64,000 bases of DNA, taken from the NCBI GenBank assembly GCA_017430145.1, contig JAFRNP010000058.1, positions 1-64,000 of the forward strand, read 5' to 3'. The translations under genes and the position numbers were made by a program. Each line of letters starts with the position of its first letter. The stretch's first letter is position 1. The notes below the pieces were generated by a model. That model was not told the DNA's origin. It saw only the letters and a program-made list of their open reading frames with translations, and did not search any database. This document shows, in pieces, positions 8,748 through 20,950 of this stretch. Source of the DNA: Clostridia bacterium (GTDB lineage Bacteria > Bacillota > Clostridia > Oscillospirales > Acutalibacteraceae).

Positions 8748-9260
8748 ATGGCAGAACTTCTTTCAAAAGATATGTTGGTGGATCTTGCGATCAATCTGCT
8801 GAACATTGTCATACTGTTTTTGATCACAAAGGCGCTGCTGTATAAGCCGGTCAAAAAGTATCTGGACGCCCGTAAGGAAAAGCTGGAACAGGAAAAGGCG
8901 GAGGCTGCCGCTGCGCAACAGGCGGCTGAAGAGGTCAGGCAGACCTATGAGGCAAAGCTGTCCGACGCCGACGCCGTTGCCGCAGCCCTGATCGCCGAAA
9001 AGCGGGGAGAGGCGCAAAAGACGGCGGGAGAGATCGTATCCGCCGCCGAAGCGGACGCCGCCCGGATCCGTGAAAAGGCGCAGCTTGACGCTGCCGCCGC
9101 CCGCGAGGAGGCGCTGGAGAGCGCGAAGGCGGAGATCATGGAGTCCGCCATCGGGATCTCCGAAAAGATCCTGCGCCGCGAGGTCACCGACCGGGATGAC
9201 CGTCGGCTGGTGGAGGATTTCTTTTCCGCCGTTGCCGGGGAAGGACAGGACGGACAATGA
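8748..9260 (+). CDS. atpF: F-type ATP synthase subunit b
   Basis: 170 residues: one N-terminal membrane helix (about 9-28) followed by a long, charged, Ala/Glu-rich helix (about 35-145) typical of the stator dimer, then GISEKILRREV and a short C-terminus. Normal length for a stand-alone b subunit. There is no fused delta domain, which matters because the next gene encodes only part of delta. Stop and next start overlap as ATGA. Confidence 0.92.
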   Translation: MAELLSKDMLVDLAINLLNIVILFLITKALLYKPVKKYLDARKEKLEQEKAEAAAAQQAAEEVRQTYEAKLSDADAVAAALIAEKRGEAQKTAGEIVSAAEADAARIREKAQLDAAAAREEALESAKAEIMESAIGISEKILRREVTDRDDRRLVEDFFSAVAGEGQDGQ

Positions 9261-9475
9261 AAAAGTGTGTGATCACCACCGGCGAGACCATGAGCGAGGA
9301 GACCTTTCGCCTGCTGACTGAACGGATGCGTAAGCGGTACGGGGACGATCTCTGGTTTGAACGGAAGTACGATCCCGATATCATCGGCGGGTTCTTTCTG
9401 GATTTCGACGGGCAGATCTATGATTATACGCTCAGCACGCAGCTCAGACGGCTCAAAGAGCAGCTGATGCAGTAA
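9257..9475 (+). CDS. atpH: F-type ATP synthase delta subunit reduced to C-terminal domain
   Basis: 72 residues against about 175-185 for ordinary delta/OSCP. The whole product aligns by eye to the delta C-terminal domain: TGETMSEETF, then the conserved DPDIIGGFFLDFDGQIYDYT, then QLRRLKEQL. The N-terminal helical bundle that normally binds the tops of the alpha subunits is absent. The ATGA overlap with atpF fixes the start, so this is not a mis-called start, and there is no room for a separate N-terminal piece. It should still contact the b-subunit C-termini. Frame is intact. Confidence 0.85.
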   Translation: MKKCVITTGETMSEETFRLLTERMRKRYGDDLWFERKYDPDIIGGFFLDFDGQIYDYTLSTQLRRLKEQLMQ

Positions 9476-9487
9476 GGAGGGACCGCA

Positions 9488-10980
9488 GTGGGGAACTCTC
9501 CGATCAGCGCCTATCTGAAGGCGCATATCGATGAATATTCCTTTGCGCCGCTGATCTACCGGCGCGGGACCGTTGAAAGCGTCGGCGACGGTGTGGTGCA
9601 CGCCGTGGGCCTGCCGGAACGGAAATACGGCGAGCTGCTGGAATTTGACGGCGGCGTTTTCGGCATGGCGCTGGACCTGAATGAAGACGGGGTCGGCGCG
9701 GTGCTTTTCGATCACGGCGAAAAGGTGCGTGTCGGCGCCGGCGTCAAGGGCACCGGACAGGTGGCGAGCGTCCCGGTGGGGGAGGAGCTGCTTGCCCGCG
9801 TGATCGACCCGATCGGACGGCCCCTGGACGGGCAGCCGCTGACGGCAAAAGCATATCTGCCGGTGGAGCGCCCTGCGCCCGCCATCATTGACCGCCGGCC
9901 GGTAGATACCCCCATGCGAACGGGCATCCTTGCGATCGACAGCATGATCCCGATCGGCAGGGGACAGCGGGAGCTGATCATCGGCGACCGGCAGACCGGG
10001 AAAACGTCGATCGCCATCGACAGCATCCTGAACCAAAAGGATTCCGACATGCTCTGCGTGTACTGCGCCATCGGGCAGAAGGCCTCGACGGTCGCCGGCG
10101 TTATCGAAACGCTGAGCGAAAGCGGGGCTTTGGCGCACACGGTCGTGGTCAGCGCAGGGGCGGCGGATTCCCCCGCCATGCAGTACCTGGCGCCTTTCGC
10201 CGCCTGTACCGTGGCGGAGTATTTTATGGAACGCGGGCGCGACGTGCTGGTGGTTTACGACGATCTGTCAAAACACGCCGTCGCCTACCGGACCATGTCT
10301 TTGCTTTTACTGCGTCCGCCGGGAAGGGAAGCTTACCCCGGAGACGTGTTTTACCTGCACTCCCGGCTGCTGGAACGCAGCGCCTGTCTTTCCAAAGAGA
10401 AGGGCGGGGGCAGCCTGACGGCGCTGCCGATCGTGGAGACCATGGCGGGCAACATTTCCGCCTATATCCCCACCAACACCATCTCCATCACGGACGGACA
10501 GATCTATCTGGAAAGCGAGCTGTTCCATTCGGGCGTGCGCCCCGCGGTCAACACCGGGCTTTCGGTTTCGCGCGTGGGCAGGTCCGCGCAGGACCCCGCC
10601 ATGAAAGACGTTTCCGGCACGCTGCGCATCGATCTGTCGCAGTACCGGGAGCTGGCCGTATTCACGCGCTTCGGCAGCGATATGGACGAAAGTACCCGGC
10701 GTATCCTCAGCCACGGGGAGGCGCTGGTGGAGATCTGCAAGCAAAAACGGGCGGCGCCCTATACGCTTTTTGAGCAGGTCTCTCTTCTCATCGCCTACCG
10801 CGCGGGTCTGTTTGACGGGCTTTCCGCCGATCAGACGGCGTCGCTTGCGACCGCGATGCGGCAAAAGCTGCGGGACGAATGCGGCGCGCTTGCCGCCGAA
10901 GTGAACAAGAGCGGCGTACTGAACGCCGGCGACGCGCAGAAGGTCGGCGCGCTTCTTTCCGCCGTGAAGGAGGAGAGGGT

Positions 10981-10984
<4 letters not shown>
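9488..10984 (+). CDS. atpA: F-type ATP synthase subunit alpha
   Basis: 498 residues, near the usual length. GTG start 6-7 nt after AAGGAGG. Shows the P-loop GDRQTGKT, SMIPIGRGQRE, and the alpha signature around PAVNTGLSVSRVG. It forms the non-catalytic nucleotide sites of the F1 hexamer. The N-terminal helix segment (residues 1-25) that normally binds the delta N-terminal domain is present although that delta domain is missing. Overlaps atpG by ATGA. Confidence 0.97.
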
Positions 10985-13504
<2,520 letters not shown>

Positions 13505-13514
13505 AAGTATATAA

Positions 13515-13552
13515 CCGCCGCCGGCTCACTTTAACGCCGCCGGTGTCTTTTT
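13515..13552 (+). terminator. Possible terminator of atp operon
   Basis: CCGGC...GCCGG with a long loop followed by TTTTT shortly after the atpC stop. The stem is short. Confidence 0.4.
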
Positions 13553-13625
13553 GCCGTTGCCGTCCCCAACGGGCTGTTTGCGCGCGGGAAGGGCTCGGGG
13601 GCTTTGCCGGCGAATGAAAGGGCAT

Positions 13626-13651
13626 AAAAAAACCGGCGCAGAAAGCGCCGG
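13626..13651 (-). terminator. Intrinsic terminator of DegT-type aminotransferase gene
   Basis: Stem CCGGCGC/GCGCCGG (13633-13639/13645-13651) with a 5-nt loop; on the minus strand it is followed by seven U (13632-13626). Confidence 0.8.
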
Positions 13652-13678
13652 GGCATGAAGACAGACGGAACTGTTTTA

Positions 13679-14833
13679 TTAAAGGACGGTTTGCGCGATC
13701 TTCTGCATCTCCGCCTGGGTCCAGTCCGGCGACGGAAAAAGGAACACAGTACGGGCGAGCAGATCCAGCGTGACCGGGTAGACTTCCGCCTTGTAATCGG
13801 GCACGTAGGGGGCGTTCGCCGGGAATTTGAACGGGTCCATCAGCGGATGGAACGCGCCGCGCTGCTCCAGGATCGCGGTCCAGTGGTTGTAGATGTGCTT
13901 GCCGGTGTCGATGGGCAGGTAGTTGCCGGTCCCGACCTTTGCGCTGAAGGCGCGGGCCTCGGCTTCGGTCTCAAACACCACGGGCAGCGTGGTGCCGCAG
14001 TCGCCCGCAAGGTCGTTGGAGGGGCCGATCGCAAACTTTTCTTTCAGCAGGCCCGTCAGGTACGCCTTGTTCCGGCGCAGGTCGGTAAGGATGCCGTCCA
14101 GTTTTTCGAGCTGGCGGCGCAGAATCGCCGCGGCGATCTCGTTGGTGCGGTACTCCGCGCCGCAGAACTGCGGTTCATTGATGCCGTCCAGCTGGTTTCC
14201 GAAAAAGGCAATGGCGCTGGCGTCGTGGTAGATCAGGGCGCGTTCGTAAACGGCGTCGTCGTCGGTCAGCACCGCGCCGCCCTCACCGGCGGAAATGACC
14301 TTGAACTGGTTGAAGCTCAGCGCGCCCGCTTTGCCGATGGAACCGAGCCGTTTGCCGCGGTAGCTGCCGCCGTCCGCCTGGCAGGCGTCCTCAAGGATCT
14401 GAAAACCGTATTTTTCCGAAAGGGCGCAAATGGCGGCCATGTTGCAGGGGAACCCCTGGATATGCACCGGGATGACCGCTTTCGTGCGGGGTGAGATTTT
14501 TTCTTCGATTTTGTCCGGGTCGATGGTGTAAGTGGCGTCGATATCCGCGATCACCGGGATCGCGCCGGCGGCCACCACCGCCATGACGGTGGCGATATAG
14601 GTATAGGCGGGCACGATCACTTCGTCCCCGGGGCCGATCCCCATGCCGACCAGCGCCGACGTCAGGGCGGCAAAGCCGGACGTCACCAGCAGACTGCGTT
14701 TTACGCCGAACAGCCCGCGTATCTTTTCTTCGCAGGCCTCCGTTTCGTGCAGCGCGTCGTTGATTTTGAACATGTTGCCGCTTTCGATCACTTTTGCGAC
14801 TTCTTCGATCTCTTCCTTCCCGATTCGATACAT
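13679..14833 (-). CDS. DegT/DnrJ/EryC1/StrS family PLP aminotransferase
   Basis: 384 residues from ATG 14833, chosen because GACGGAGGACC precedes it; the upstream in-frame codons overlap an extended -10 (TGCTATAAT, about 14868-14860) and so are probably untranslated. The PLP Lys lies in SFNQFKVISAGEGGA and the cofactor-binding ILEDACQADGG is present. Family members aminate keto-sugars for surface glycans or antibiotics; a few act on cyclitols. The substrate is not evident. It is divergent from two amidohydrolases, which may hint at a shared pathway. Confidence 0.88.
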   Translation of the reverse strand: MYRIGKEEIEEVAKVIESGNMFKINDALHETEACEEKIRGLFGVKRSLLVTSGFAALTSALVGMGIGPGDEVIVPAYTYIATVMAVVAAGAIPVIADIDATYTIDPDKIEEKISPRTKAVIPVHIQGFPCNMAAICALSEKYGFQILEDACQADGGSYRGKRLGSIGKAGALSFNQFKVISAGEGGAVLTDDDAVYERALIYHDASAIAFFGNQLDGINEPQFCGAEYRTNEIAAAILRRQLEKLDGILTDLRRNKAYLTGLLKEKFAIGPSNDLAGDCGTTLPVVFETEAEARAFSAKVGTGNYLPIDTGKHIYNHWTAILEQRGAFHPLMDPFKFPANAPYVPDYKAEVYPVTLDLLARTVFLFPSPDWTQAEMQKIAQTVL

Positions 14834-14954
14834 GCCTGGGTCCTCCGTCGTGTTTTTTTTCATTATAGCACGCAATTTCGGAAAAGGGAATAGGTTTTTT
14901 ATGAAATCCTTGTCATATAGGAATTGAAAAAAAATATAAAGGAGTGGGTGCCGG

Positions 14955-15716
14955 ATGGATATTCTGGACTGTCATCTGAATTTCGGCGCGACCAACAACG
15001 GCGTGCCCTACCGCAACTGCGACACGTTTGAAGACCTGCAAGAGGAACTTGCCCGCAGCGGGATCGGCGGCGGATTGGTGCGCTGCGCCTATTCAAGCAC
15101 CGTGGGGGTGAACTACGGCAACCGGTTCGTCGCCGATAAAGTCGCCGCCGCCGGGAACCCCTTGATGTGGGGCGTATGGGCGGCGCTGCCGCCGTTTACC
15201 GGCGAAACGCCGCCGCCGGAGGCGCTGCCCGCCGCCATGGCGGAAAACCGGATCGGCGCGTTGTACCTGTCGCCGAAAACGCACCGGTACGTGGCGGACC
15301 CGCTGACGCTGGACGGGCTTCTGGGCGTGTGCAGCGACGCGAAGCTGCCGGTGATCCTGAACACCTGTTACGGGATCACAATGGAGCAGATCTACGCGAT
15401 CCTTGCCCGATTCCCGAAGCTGTCCGCGATCGTCGGCGACAGCGACTGCTGGCCCAACGCCCGCAGGCTCTACCCGCTGGCTGCGGCGTATGAACGCGTT
15501 TATATGGATTTGGCGTATGTGATGGACGCCGGCGGGATCGAAGATATGACCCGCCGCTTCGGCGCGGAGAAACTGCTGTTCGGCACCGCGTTCCCGGAGC
15601 GCTACACGGGCTCCATGCTGGCGGTGACGCGCGCCGCCGCGATCGGTGAAAATGAGCGGGCGCTGATCTTCGGCGGCAACCTGAAAAGAATCGTGAAGGA
15701 GGCGATCGGCGTATGA
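14955..15716 (+). CDS. Amidohydrolase-fold protein with altered metal-site motifs
   Basis: 253 residues resembling the amidohydrolase-2 (TIM-barrel) family. The N-terminal strand normally reads HxH; here it is DCHLN, so the second His is Asn. The C-terminal FGTDxP motif reads FGTAFPE, so the catalytic Asp is Ala. The fold otherwise seems complete, including an ILNTCYG strand and VGDSDC. It is probably a non-catalytic or altered member. It overlaps the next gene, an intact paralogue, by ATGA, which suggests translational coupling and perhaps a mixed complex. Confidence 0.75.
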   Translation: MDILDCHLNFGATNNGVPYRNCDTFEDLQEELARSGIGGGLVRCAYSSTVGVNYGNRFVADKVAAAGNPLMWGVWAALPPFTGETPPPEALPAAMAENRIGALYLSPKTHRYVADPLTLDGLLGVCSDAKLPVILNTCYGITMEQIYAILARFPKLSAIVGDSDCWPNARRLYPLAAAYERVYMDLAYVMDAGGIEDMTRRFGAEKLLFGTAFPERYTGSMLAVTRAAAIGENERALIFGGNLKRIVKEAIGV

Positions 15717-16516
15717 TCAACCGTGAAAGCGCCCTGGCGCAGGCATTCTGGGAGACCGGGCGGCTGCCCTGCGATATCCGGGACTTCCACGCCCATATGG
15801 ATGAACACGCCGAGATCTATTTCCCGTTTTCCTCCGCGGATGAGATGGTGGCGGATATGGACATTAACGGCGTGAAAAGCCTGCTGTTCTGCGGGCATTT
15901 CGCGCTGTACGACCCGCTGTACGGGGAACAGTACAACGTGGAGGCGGTCAGAAAGTATCCGGACCGTCTGCGCGCCTACCATATCATCCACTCCCGTTGC
16001 CTGGATCCGGAACGGGAGATCGAAGAGGTGGACGAAAACCCGGACGTGTACGTCGGGTTCAAGCTGCTGGGGGACTACAACTGTTTCCCGGTGGACGATC
16101 CCTGCCACGACCCGTATTACGATTACCTGCAGCAGACGGGTAAATTTTTGCTGCTGCACACCTGGGGCGGGTCGCCGTACGACGGCAGCCGGCAGGTGGC
16201 GAATATCGCCAAACGCTTCCAGAAGCTGACGGTTTTCTGCGGGCACAGCTTTTTCAGCAGGCAGATCGAGGGGGTCAAAGAGACAAAACAGTATGAAAAT
16301 ATCTATTACGAGCTGACCGCGATCCCGATCGTGCGCGGGTACCTGGAGGATATCGTGAATACCGCCGGCAGCGAGCGGGTGCTGTTCGGCACCGACCTGC
16401 CCTGGTTTTCCACCATGCACGGCGTGGGGATGGTGCTTTCCGCCGATATCACGGACGAAGACCGCCGCAACATCTTTTACCGCAACGGCGAGCGGCTTTT
16501 AAAAGGGATCTTCTGA
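15713..16516 (+). CDS. Amidohydrolase family metal-dependent hydrolase
   Basis: 267 residues, amidohydrolase-2 type. The metal motif DFHAHMDEH (His26 and His28) is intact, as is the C-terminal FGTDLPW whose Asp is the usual general base. LLLHTWGG and FCGHSFF supply the other His-bearing strands. It should act as a hydrolase or decarboxylase on an unknown small substrate in the cytoplasm. Translationally coupled to the preceding degenerate paralogue. Confidence 0.82.
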   Translation: MINRESALAQAFWETGRLPCDIRDFHAHMDEHAEIYFPFSSADEMVADMDINGVKSLLFCGHFALYDPLYGEQYNVEAVRKYPDRLRAYHIIHSRCLDPEREIEEVDENPDVYVGFKLLGDYNCFPVDDPCHDPYYDYLQQTGKFLLLHTWGGSPYDGSRQVANIAKRFQKLTVFCGHSFFSRQIEGVKETKQYENIYYELTAIPIVRGYLEDIVNTAGSERVLFGTDLPWFSTMHGVGMVLSADITDEDRRNIFYRNGERLLKGIF

Positions 16517-16552
16517 CGCCGGATCGCCCGGAAATACGTTTCGTTATCACAG

Positions 16553-16599
16553 AAAAAAGCCTACGGTTTTCCCGGTGTGGGAACCATAGGCTTTTTTTT
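16553..16599. terminator. Bidirectional terminator between convergent genes
   Basis: AAAAAAGCCTA...TAGGCTTTTTTTT, extended by GGTT/AACC and CCC/GGG pairs inside. A-run on one side and T-run on the other serve both strands. Confidence 0.85.
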
Positions 16600-16664
16600 G
16601 GTTCAGATCGATCTTTCAGTATTTCGGAAAACCGCAAAACGGTTTGCGCCGTCTGTTCCGGAGA

Positions 16665-17840
16665 TCAGTTTTCCGTGTACAAAAAACCGTCTGCCGGCGT
16701 GTACGTAACTGTTTCGCCGTTCGAATACAGTACGCCGACGCCTTCCTGTTCGTATTCGGAAATGCGGTCTTCCATATAATAGGGGAGAACGGACAACAGC
16801 AGATCCGCGCAGCTCCGGTCTGCAGAATACACCGTCAGGGCGCCGCCGGTACGGGAGAGGCCGTCCGTACCTGAAATGTATCGCGTGACGCGCCGGCCAT
16901 TGCCGTAGATATACAGGAACTGCCGTTCGGTGTCGTCCAGAATGAACGGGCGCAGAGAACAGATGGAAGCCTTGCCGCTGTAGGTCAGCTTGCCGAGCGC
17001 CGTCAGCTTCCCGCCGCGTTCATCCAGAAAGTCATAGGTGTACGATCCGTCGCCAGGCGCAGTGTTGCGGATATAGCCGTCACGGGCGGATACTGCGCCG
17101 TTATAAAAACCGGCGGCGCACATGTCTTCTGCGATACAGTCGGCGATAAACGCATTCTTCAGCCAGTAAAAATCAATAAATGTGACGATCCCGACCTCTT
17201 TTGCGTAGGCAAGGTACTCGTCGCTGACAACGAGCTGCGCCGTCCCGTTTTTTGCCAGATCCAGCCGGATATGCCTGTCGTCGGCGGCAAACGCCAGCGT
17301 TTTTTGGTATTCCGCCTTGAGAGACGGGTTTTCCGCGGGGTCCCAATCGGCTGCGTCCTCGTCGAAGGAAGAAGCGAAAAGGGTCTCGTAATAAGCGAAT
17401 ATCGGCCCCAGAAACAGGTTGCGCCCGGCGTCTTCCCCCATTTTTTTCAGGGCGGAAAAGAGCGGGGCAGGGATCTCAACAGGGGTGTTCGGAGCGGCGT
17501 TGAGAGCGGCGACGTTCATAACGTCCGCAAACGGTTCCGACGCGTGAAAAAGACGGTAGTAATATACCGCTTTTTCATTATACAGATCTGTGATCGCCCT
17601 GAGCTCCGCTGTGGGGGACCTGCCCGAAAGACCCAACTGATAGGTGAATATGAAATCTGCGGCGCAGTTGGTTTCAGACGCCGTACATTCAACGGTCCGA
17701 TATCCGCTTTCGGCAGAAAACAGTTTGCCGACGCCGAAGGCGAACGCCGACGCCGCGACGGCGATCAGAAGGGCGATCGCAAGGATCCGCGGCAGGTACT
17801 TTCTGACGGAGACGGCGGTTTTTTGCTGCGTGTTTTCCAT
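16665..17840 (-). CDS. Membrane-anchored ApbE-like protein, probably without FMN-transferase activity
   Basis: 391 residues from ATG 17840, 7 nt after the preceding stop; no clear ribosome site, so probably translationally coupled. A TTG at 17861 is an alternative. One N-terminal membrane helix (about 18-40). The rest resembles FAD:protein FMN transferase in order: ALNAAPNTPVEI where ApbE has its SELSRLN region, then a YWLKNAFIADCIAEDM helix and GFYNGAVSARDGYI where ApbE has GGIAKGYAAD and the ALVNxGG strand. The Gly-rich flavin and metal residues are not kept, so catalysis is doubtful. Last gene of the leftward Opp operon. The assignment is by pattern only. Confidence 0.5.
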   Translation of the reverse strand: MENTQQKTAVSVRKYLPRILAIALLIAVAASAFAFGVGKLFSAESGYRTVECTASETNCAADFIFTYQLGLSGRSPTAELRAITDLYNEKAVYYYRLFHASEPFADVMNVAALNAAPNTPVEIPAPLFSALKKMGEDAGRNLFLGPIFAYYETLFASSFDEDAADWDPAENPSLKAEYQKTLAFAADDRHIRLDLAKNGTAQLVVSDEYLAYAKEVGIVTFIDFYWLKNAFIADCIAEDMCAAGFYNGAVSARDGYIRNTAPGDGSYTYDFLDERGGKLTALGKLTYSGKASICSLRPFILDDTERQFLYIYGNGRRVTRYISGTDGLSRTGGALTVYSADRSCADLLLSVLPYYMEDRISEYEQEGVGVLYSNGETVTYTPADGFLYTEN

Positions 17841-17847
17841 CGTCGGG

Positions 17848-19173
17848 TCACACGATCGCAAGCAAAAGCAGCAGCCCGAACAACAGCAGGGCAGCGCCGC
17901 GCACGATCAGTCCGGCGAAGGCTCCCTTCCGGCAGACCTGACGGTTTCGCATATAGTTGTGTTTGCGGAAAACGGCACCTGCCGCCAGTCCCAGCAACGG
18001 CAGCAGGAAGGAAAGGACTGCAAGCCACCAGCTGCCGGTATCGTGGATCGGCGTGTCCAGGATCTCTTCTTTGGCGACGTTGTCGTCTTGAGTCGTCTCC
18101 GCGGGGATATCGCCGTCGGCAATGGTCACAGCCTTGAGCGGGACGCCGGATTCACGGATCTTTTTGTAGGATTCGATCTCCGAGGCGCTGCCGTAAACGA
18201 AGTGGCCGTACCCGATATCGGTCATCTCCGGTTGCTCCGTTTCATAATCGTGTACGGAGGGGTCGTAGACGACCGGCACCTTTCTTTTTTCAAGCAGCGG
18301 GTCCGGGATCGGGATCGCGGAGATCAGCGAACGCGTGTACGGATGCAGCGGATAATCGAACAGTTCTTCCGCCGGGGCGACTTCAACGATCCTGCCTTTG
18401 TAGATCACGCCGATGCGGTCGGAGATAAAGCGCACGATCGAGAGGTCGTGGGCGATAAACAGGTACGTCGTGCCGCGTTCCTCCTGGAACTTTTTCAGCA
18501 GATTCAGCACCTGCGCGCGAATCGAGACGTCCAGCGCGGAGATCGGTTCGTCCGCTACAACGAGCTCAGGCTCCATGACCATGGCTCTGGCAAGCCCGAT
18601 CCGCTGGCGCTGTCCGCCGGAAAACTCATGCGGATAACGCGTCAGGTGTTCCGGGAGCAGACCGACCTCCGCGATCATTTTTTCCACCTTCGCCACGCGG
18701 TCCGCTTCATTTTCATACAGATGAAAGTTGTAAAGGCCCTCTGAAATGATATATTCGACCGTCGCGCGTTCGTTCAAAGAGGCGGCAGGATCCTGAAAAA
18801 CCATCTGGATATTCCGGATGACTTCACGGTCCAGAGAGCGGGGGATCTTGCCGGAGATCCGCACGCCCTTGTAATCGATCTCGCCCGCAGCGCAGGGGTT
18901 GACCCGGATCACGGCGCGGCCGATGGTGGTCTTGCCGGAGCCGGATTCCCCCACAAGGGAGAAGGTCTCGCCTTTATAAATGTCAAAAGAAGCGCCCTTG
19001 ACGGCGTGTACGGCGCGCTCGCCTTTGCCGAAGGTGATGTCCACGTCCCTGACCGAGAGCAGGACCTCTCTGCCGTCGGCGTCGACGGGGCCGTGCGCGG
19101 GCAGATGGCGCTCTGTTCCTTTTTTTTCGGAGGCTGTCTCCTGCTGTATCTTTTTATTTTCTGTTTCCGACAT
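17848..19173 (-). CDS. Oligopeptide ABC transporter ATPase (OppF-like) with C-terminal membrane tail
   Basis: 441 residues. Start ATG 7 nt after AAGGAGGG. Walker [11 protein letters not shown]-loop [10 protein letters not shown], signature [15 protein letters not shown], Walker [14 protein letters not shown] and the switch His in FIAHDLS are all intact. Usual OppF ends soon after the [12 protein letters not shown] segment. Here about 120 residues follow, including two hydrophobic segments (about 381-402 and 417-440) joined by a basic, Cys-containing linker. A soluble ATPase subunit with its own membrane helices is odd. Member of the leftward Opp operon. Confidence 0.88.
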   Translation of the reverse strand: MSETENKKIQQETASEKKGTERHLPAHGPVDADGREVLLSVRDVDITFGKGERAVHAVKGASFDIYKGETFSLVGESGSGKTTIGRAVIRVNPCAAGEIDYKGVRISGKIPRSLDREVIRNIQMVFQDPAASLNERATVEYIISEGLYNFHLYENEADRVAKVEKMIAEVGLLPEHLTRYPHEFSGGQRQRIGLARAMVMEPELVVADEPISALDVSIRAQVLNLLKKFQEERGTTYLFIAHDLSIVRFISDRIGVIYKGRIVEVAPAEELFDYPLHPYTRSLISAIPIPDPLLEKRKVPVVYDPSVHDYETEQPEMTDIGYGHFVYGSASEIESYKKIRESGVPLKAVTIADGDIPAETTQDDNVAKEEILDTPIHDTGSWWLAVLSFLLPLLGLAAGAVFRKHNYMRNRQVCRKGAFAGLIVRGAALLLFGLLLLLAIV

Positions 19174-19188
19174 ACAAGAGCCCTCCTT

Positions 19189-20940
19189 TCAGATATTGAA
19201 CGCGCGAAGCAGTTTTTCGTGGATATCCCGGATCGCCTCCGGTTTTTCCACCGCGGGAGAACGGGGATCCAGCAGCCAGGTCTTTGCGAAGTGGGTATCC
19301 GTGACCCGGAAGACCGGCGGCTCCTTCAGCGTGTCGATCTTCATGCAGTATGGATTACGGGGCGCAAAGGGGTCGCCGACGATCTTATTGTAGAGACTTG
19401 GCGGCGTACCGGTGATTGAATACAGCTTTGTATTCCGCTCGGCAAGCTGCGGCAGAGAGGAGAGCAGCGCCCACGTGTATGGGTGCCGCGGATCGAAAAA
19501 GACCTCGTCGACCTTGCCAAGCTCCACGATCTGCCCCGCATACATGACCGCAACGCGGTCCGCGATATTTGCGACGACGCCGAGATCGTGCGTAATGAAA
19601 ACGATCGTAAAGCTGAATTCCTTCTGCAGATCCTTTAAAAGCTTCAGGATCTGCGCCTGGATGGTCACGTCCAGCGCGGTGGTCGGCTCGTCGCAGATCA
19701 GGATCTTCGGCTGGCAGGAGAGCGCTATGGCGATAACGATCCTCTGACGCATGCCGCCGGAATACTGGAACGGATAGTCGTCGAACCGTTTTTCCGCCTC
19801 GGGGATGCCTACCTTTTTCATCAGCGTCAGCGCGCGCTCACGGGCCTGTGTTTCGGAGCAGTTCTGGTGTTTCAGAATGATGGATGTGATCTGCTTGCCG
19901 ATGGGGATGATCGGGTTCAGCGAGGTCATGGGGTCCTGGAATACCGTTGCGATCTTTTTGCCTCGGATCTGCGTCCAGTCGGAGGGCTCCCGGATCTTGG
20001 CAAGGTTCAGGATGCATTTGCCGCGGATGTGCGCGCCGTCTTCACTGACGTATTTTACGCGGAAGATCACATTGTCAAAAACGTCTGAACGCGCGGCTTC
20101 GTCGTTTAAGTCGACGCCGCTGCGCATGGCCTTCAGACAGGCGCCGATCAGCTTCCGCTGAAGCTTGGCGCCGCGAAAGCCGCCGATCCGTCCGGTGGAC
20201 AGGAAGATCTCTTTCGCAAGGACGAGGTTCTCATCCCGGATCTGCTGCGTCAAGGTGAAATCCCTGATTTTTTTGGCGTGCTCGTTTTCAAGCTCACGCT
20301 TTTTTTGTTCATATGCCCGGATATAGGCAGTATCCGCCTTCGCCTCGGCCTTCCGTTTCGTAAGCAGCTGCTTTTCTTCCGCTTCTGCTTCTTTGATCTG
20401 CTTTTCCAATGCGGCGATCTCAGCGTCCGCCTGTTTGATCTTATCCTTTTCTTTTGACGTGTCAAGCGTCTGCCTGTGGTTGAAAAGCTCCGTTTTTGCG
20501 TATGTCAGCTCGTCGATATGCGTCTTTATCCGTTTTTCATCTTCTTCGCTGAGCCGGAACCGTTTTTCGTTTTCCGCTTTCAGCGCTTCTATCCTGCGCC
20601 AGATGGATGCGGCTGCTTCGGAGGGGGCCCCCTTGTTCAGTTTTGCGGCGATCCCTTCGACCGTTTTTCTCTCGCCGGCGCCGTAATCAAGCACGGTCTC
20701 CACAAGCGCGTCGTCATTGAACAGGATATCGCCCTTGCTGATAAACCCGTTGGAATCGAGCATTCCCGCAAAGGTCTTTGTAAAGACGGATTTGCCGGAA
20801 CCGGATTCGCCGACGATGGCGATCGATTCGTTTTCATGTACGTCAAGGGAGATCCCGCGGATCGCGGTCAGGATCCTGCCTCTGACGTGGAATTTTACTT
20901 CAAGGTCCTTGACAGAAAGGATTACGTTGTCTGTTTTCAC
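19189..20940 (-). CDS. Oligopeptide ABC transporter ATPase (OppD-like) with coiled-coil insertion
   Basis: 583 residues from GTG 20940, preceded by GAGGTGCCGCAG; longer in-frame extensions run into the oppC gene. Walker A GESGSGKS lies at 44-51. The Q-loop [10 protein letters not shown] comes only at about 335, whereas ordinary OppD needs about 50 residues between them. The roughly 230 extra residues include a charged, heptad-like coiled coil (about 108-235: [42 protein letters not shown]). The signature [12 protein letters not shown], Walker B and switch His FITHDLG are intact. The C-terminus keeps the [12 protein letters not shown] region. Mycoplasma Opp ATPases also carry large insertions. 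Confidence 0.92.
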   Translation of the reverse strand: MKTDNVILSVKDLEVKFHVRGRILTAIRGISLDVHENESIAIVGESGSGKSVFTKTFAGMLDSNGFISKGDILFNDDALVETVLDYGAGERKTVEGIAAKLNKGAPSEAAASIWRRIEALKAENEKRFRLSEEDEKRIKTHIDELTYAKTELFNHRQTLDTSKEKDKIKQADAEIAALEKQIKEAEAEEKQLLTKRKAEAKADTAYIRAYEQKKRELENEHAKKIRDFTLTQQIRDENLVLAKEIFLSTGRIGGFRGAKLQRKLIGACLKAMRSGVDLNDEAARSDVFDNVIFRVKYVSEDGAHIRGKCILNLAKIREPSDWTQIRGKKIATVFQDPMTSLNPIIPIGKQITSIILKHQNCSETQARERALTLMKKVGIPEAEKRFDDYPFQYSGGMRQRIVIAIALSCQPKILICDEPTTALDVTIQAQILKLLKDLQKEFSFTIVFITHDLGVVANIADRVAVMYAGQIVELGKVDEVFFDPRHPYTWALLSSLPQLAERNTKLYSITGTPPSLYNKIVGDPFAPRNPYCMKIDTLKEPPVFRVTDTHFAKTWLLDPRSPAVEKPEAIRDIHEKLLRAFNI

Positions 20941-20950
20941 CTGCGGCACC

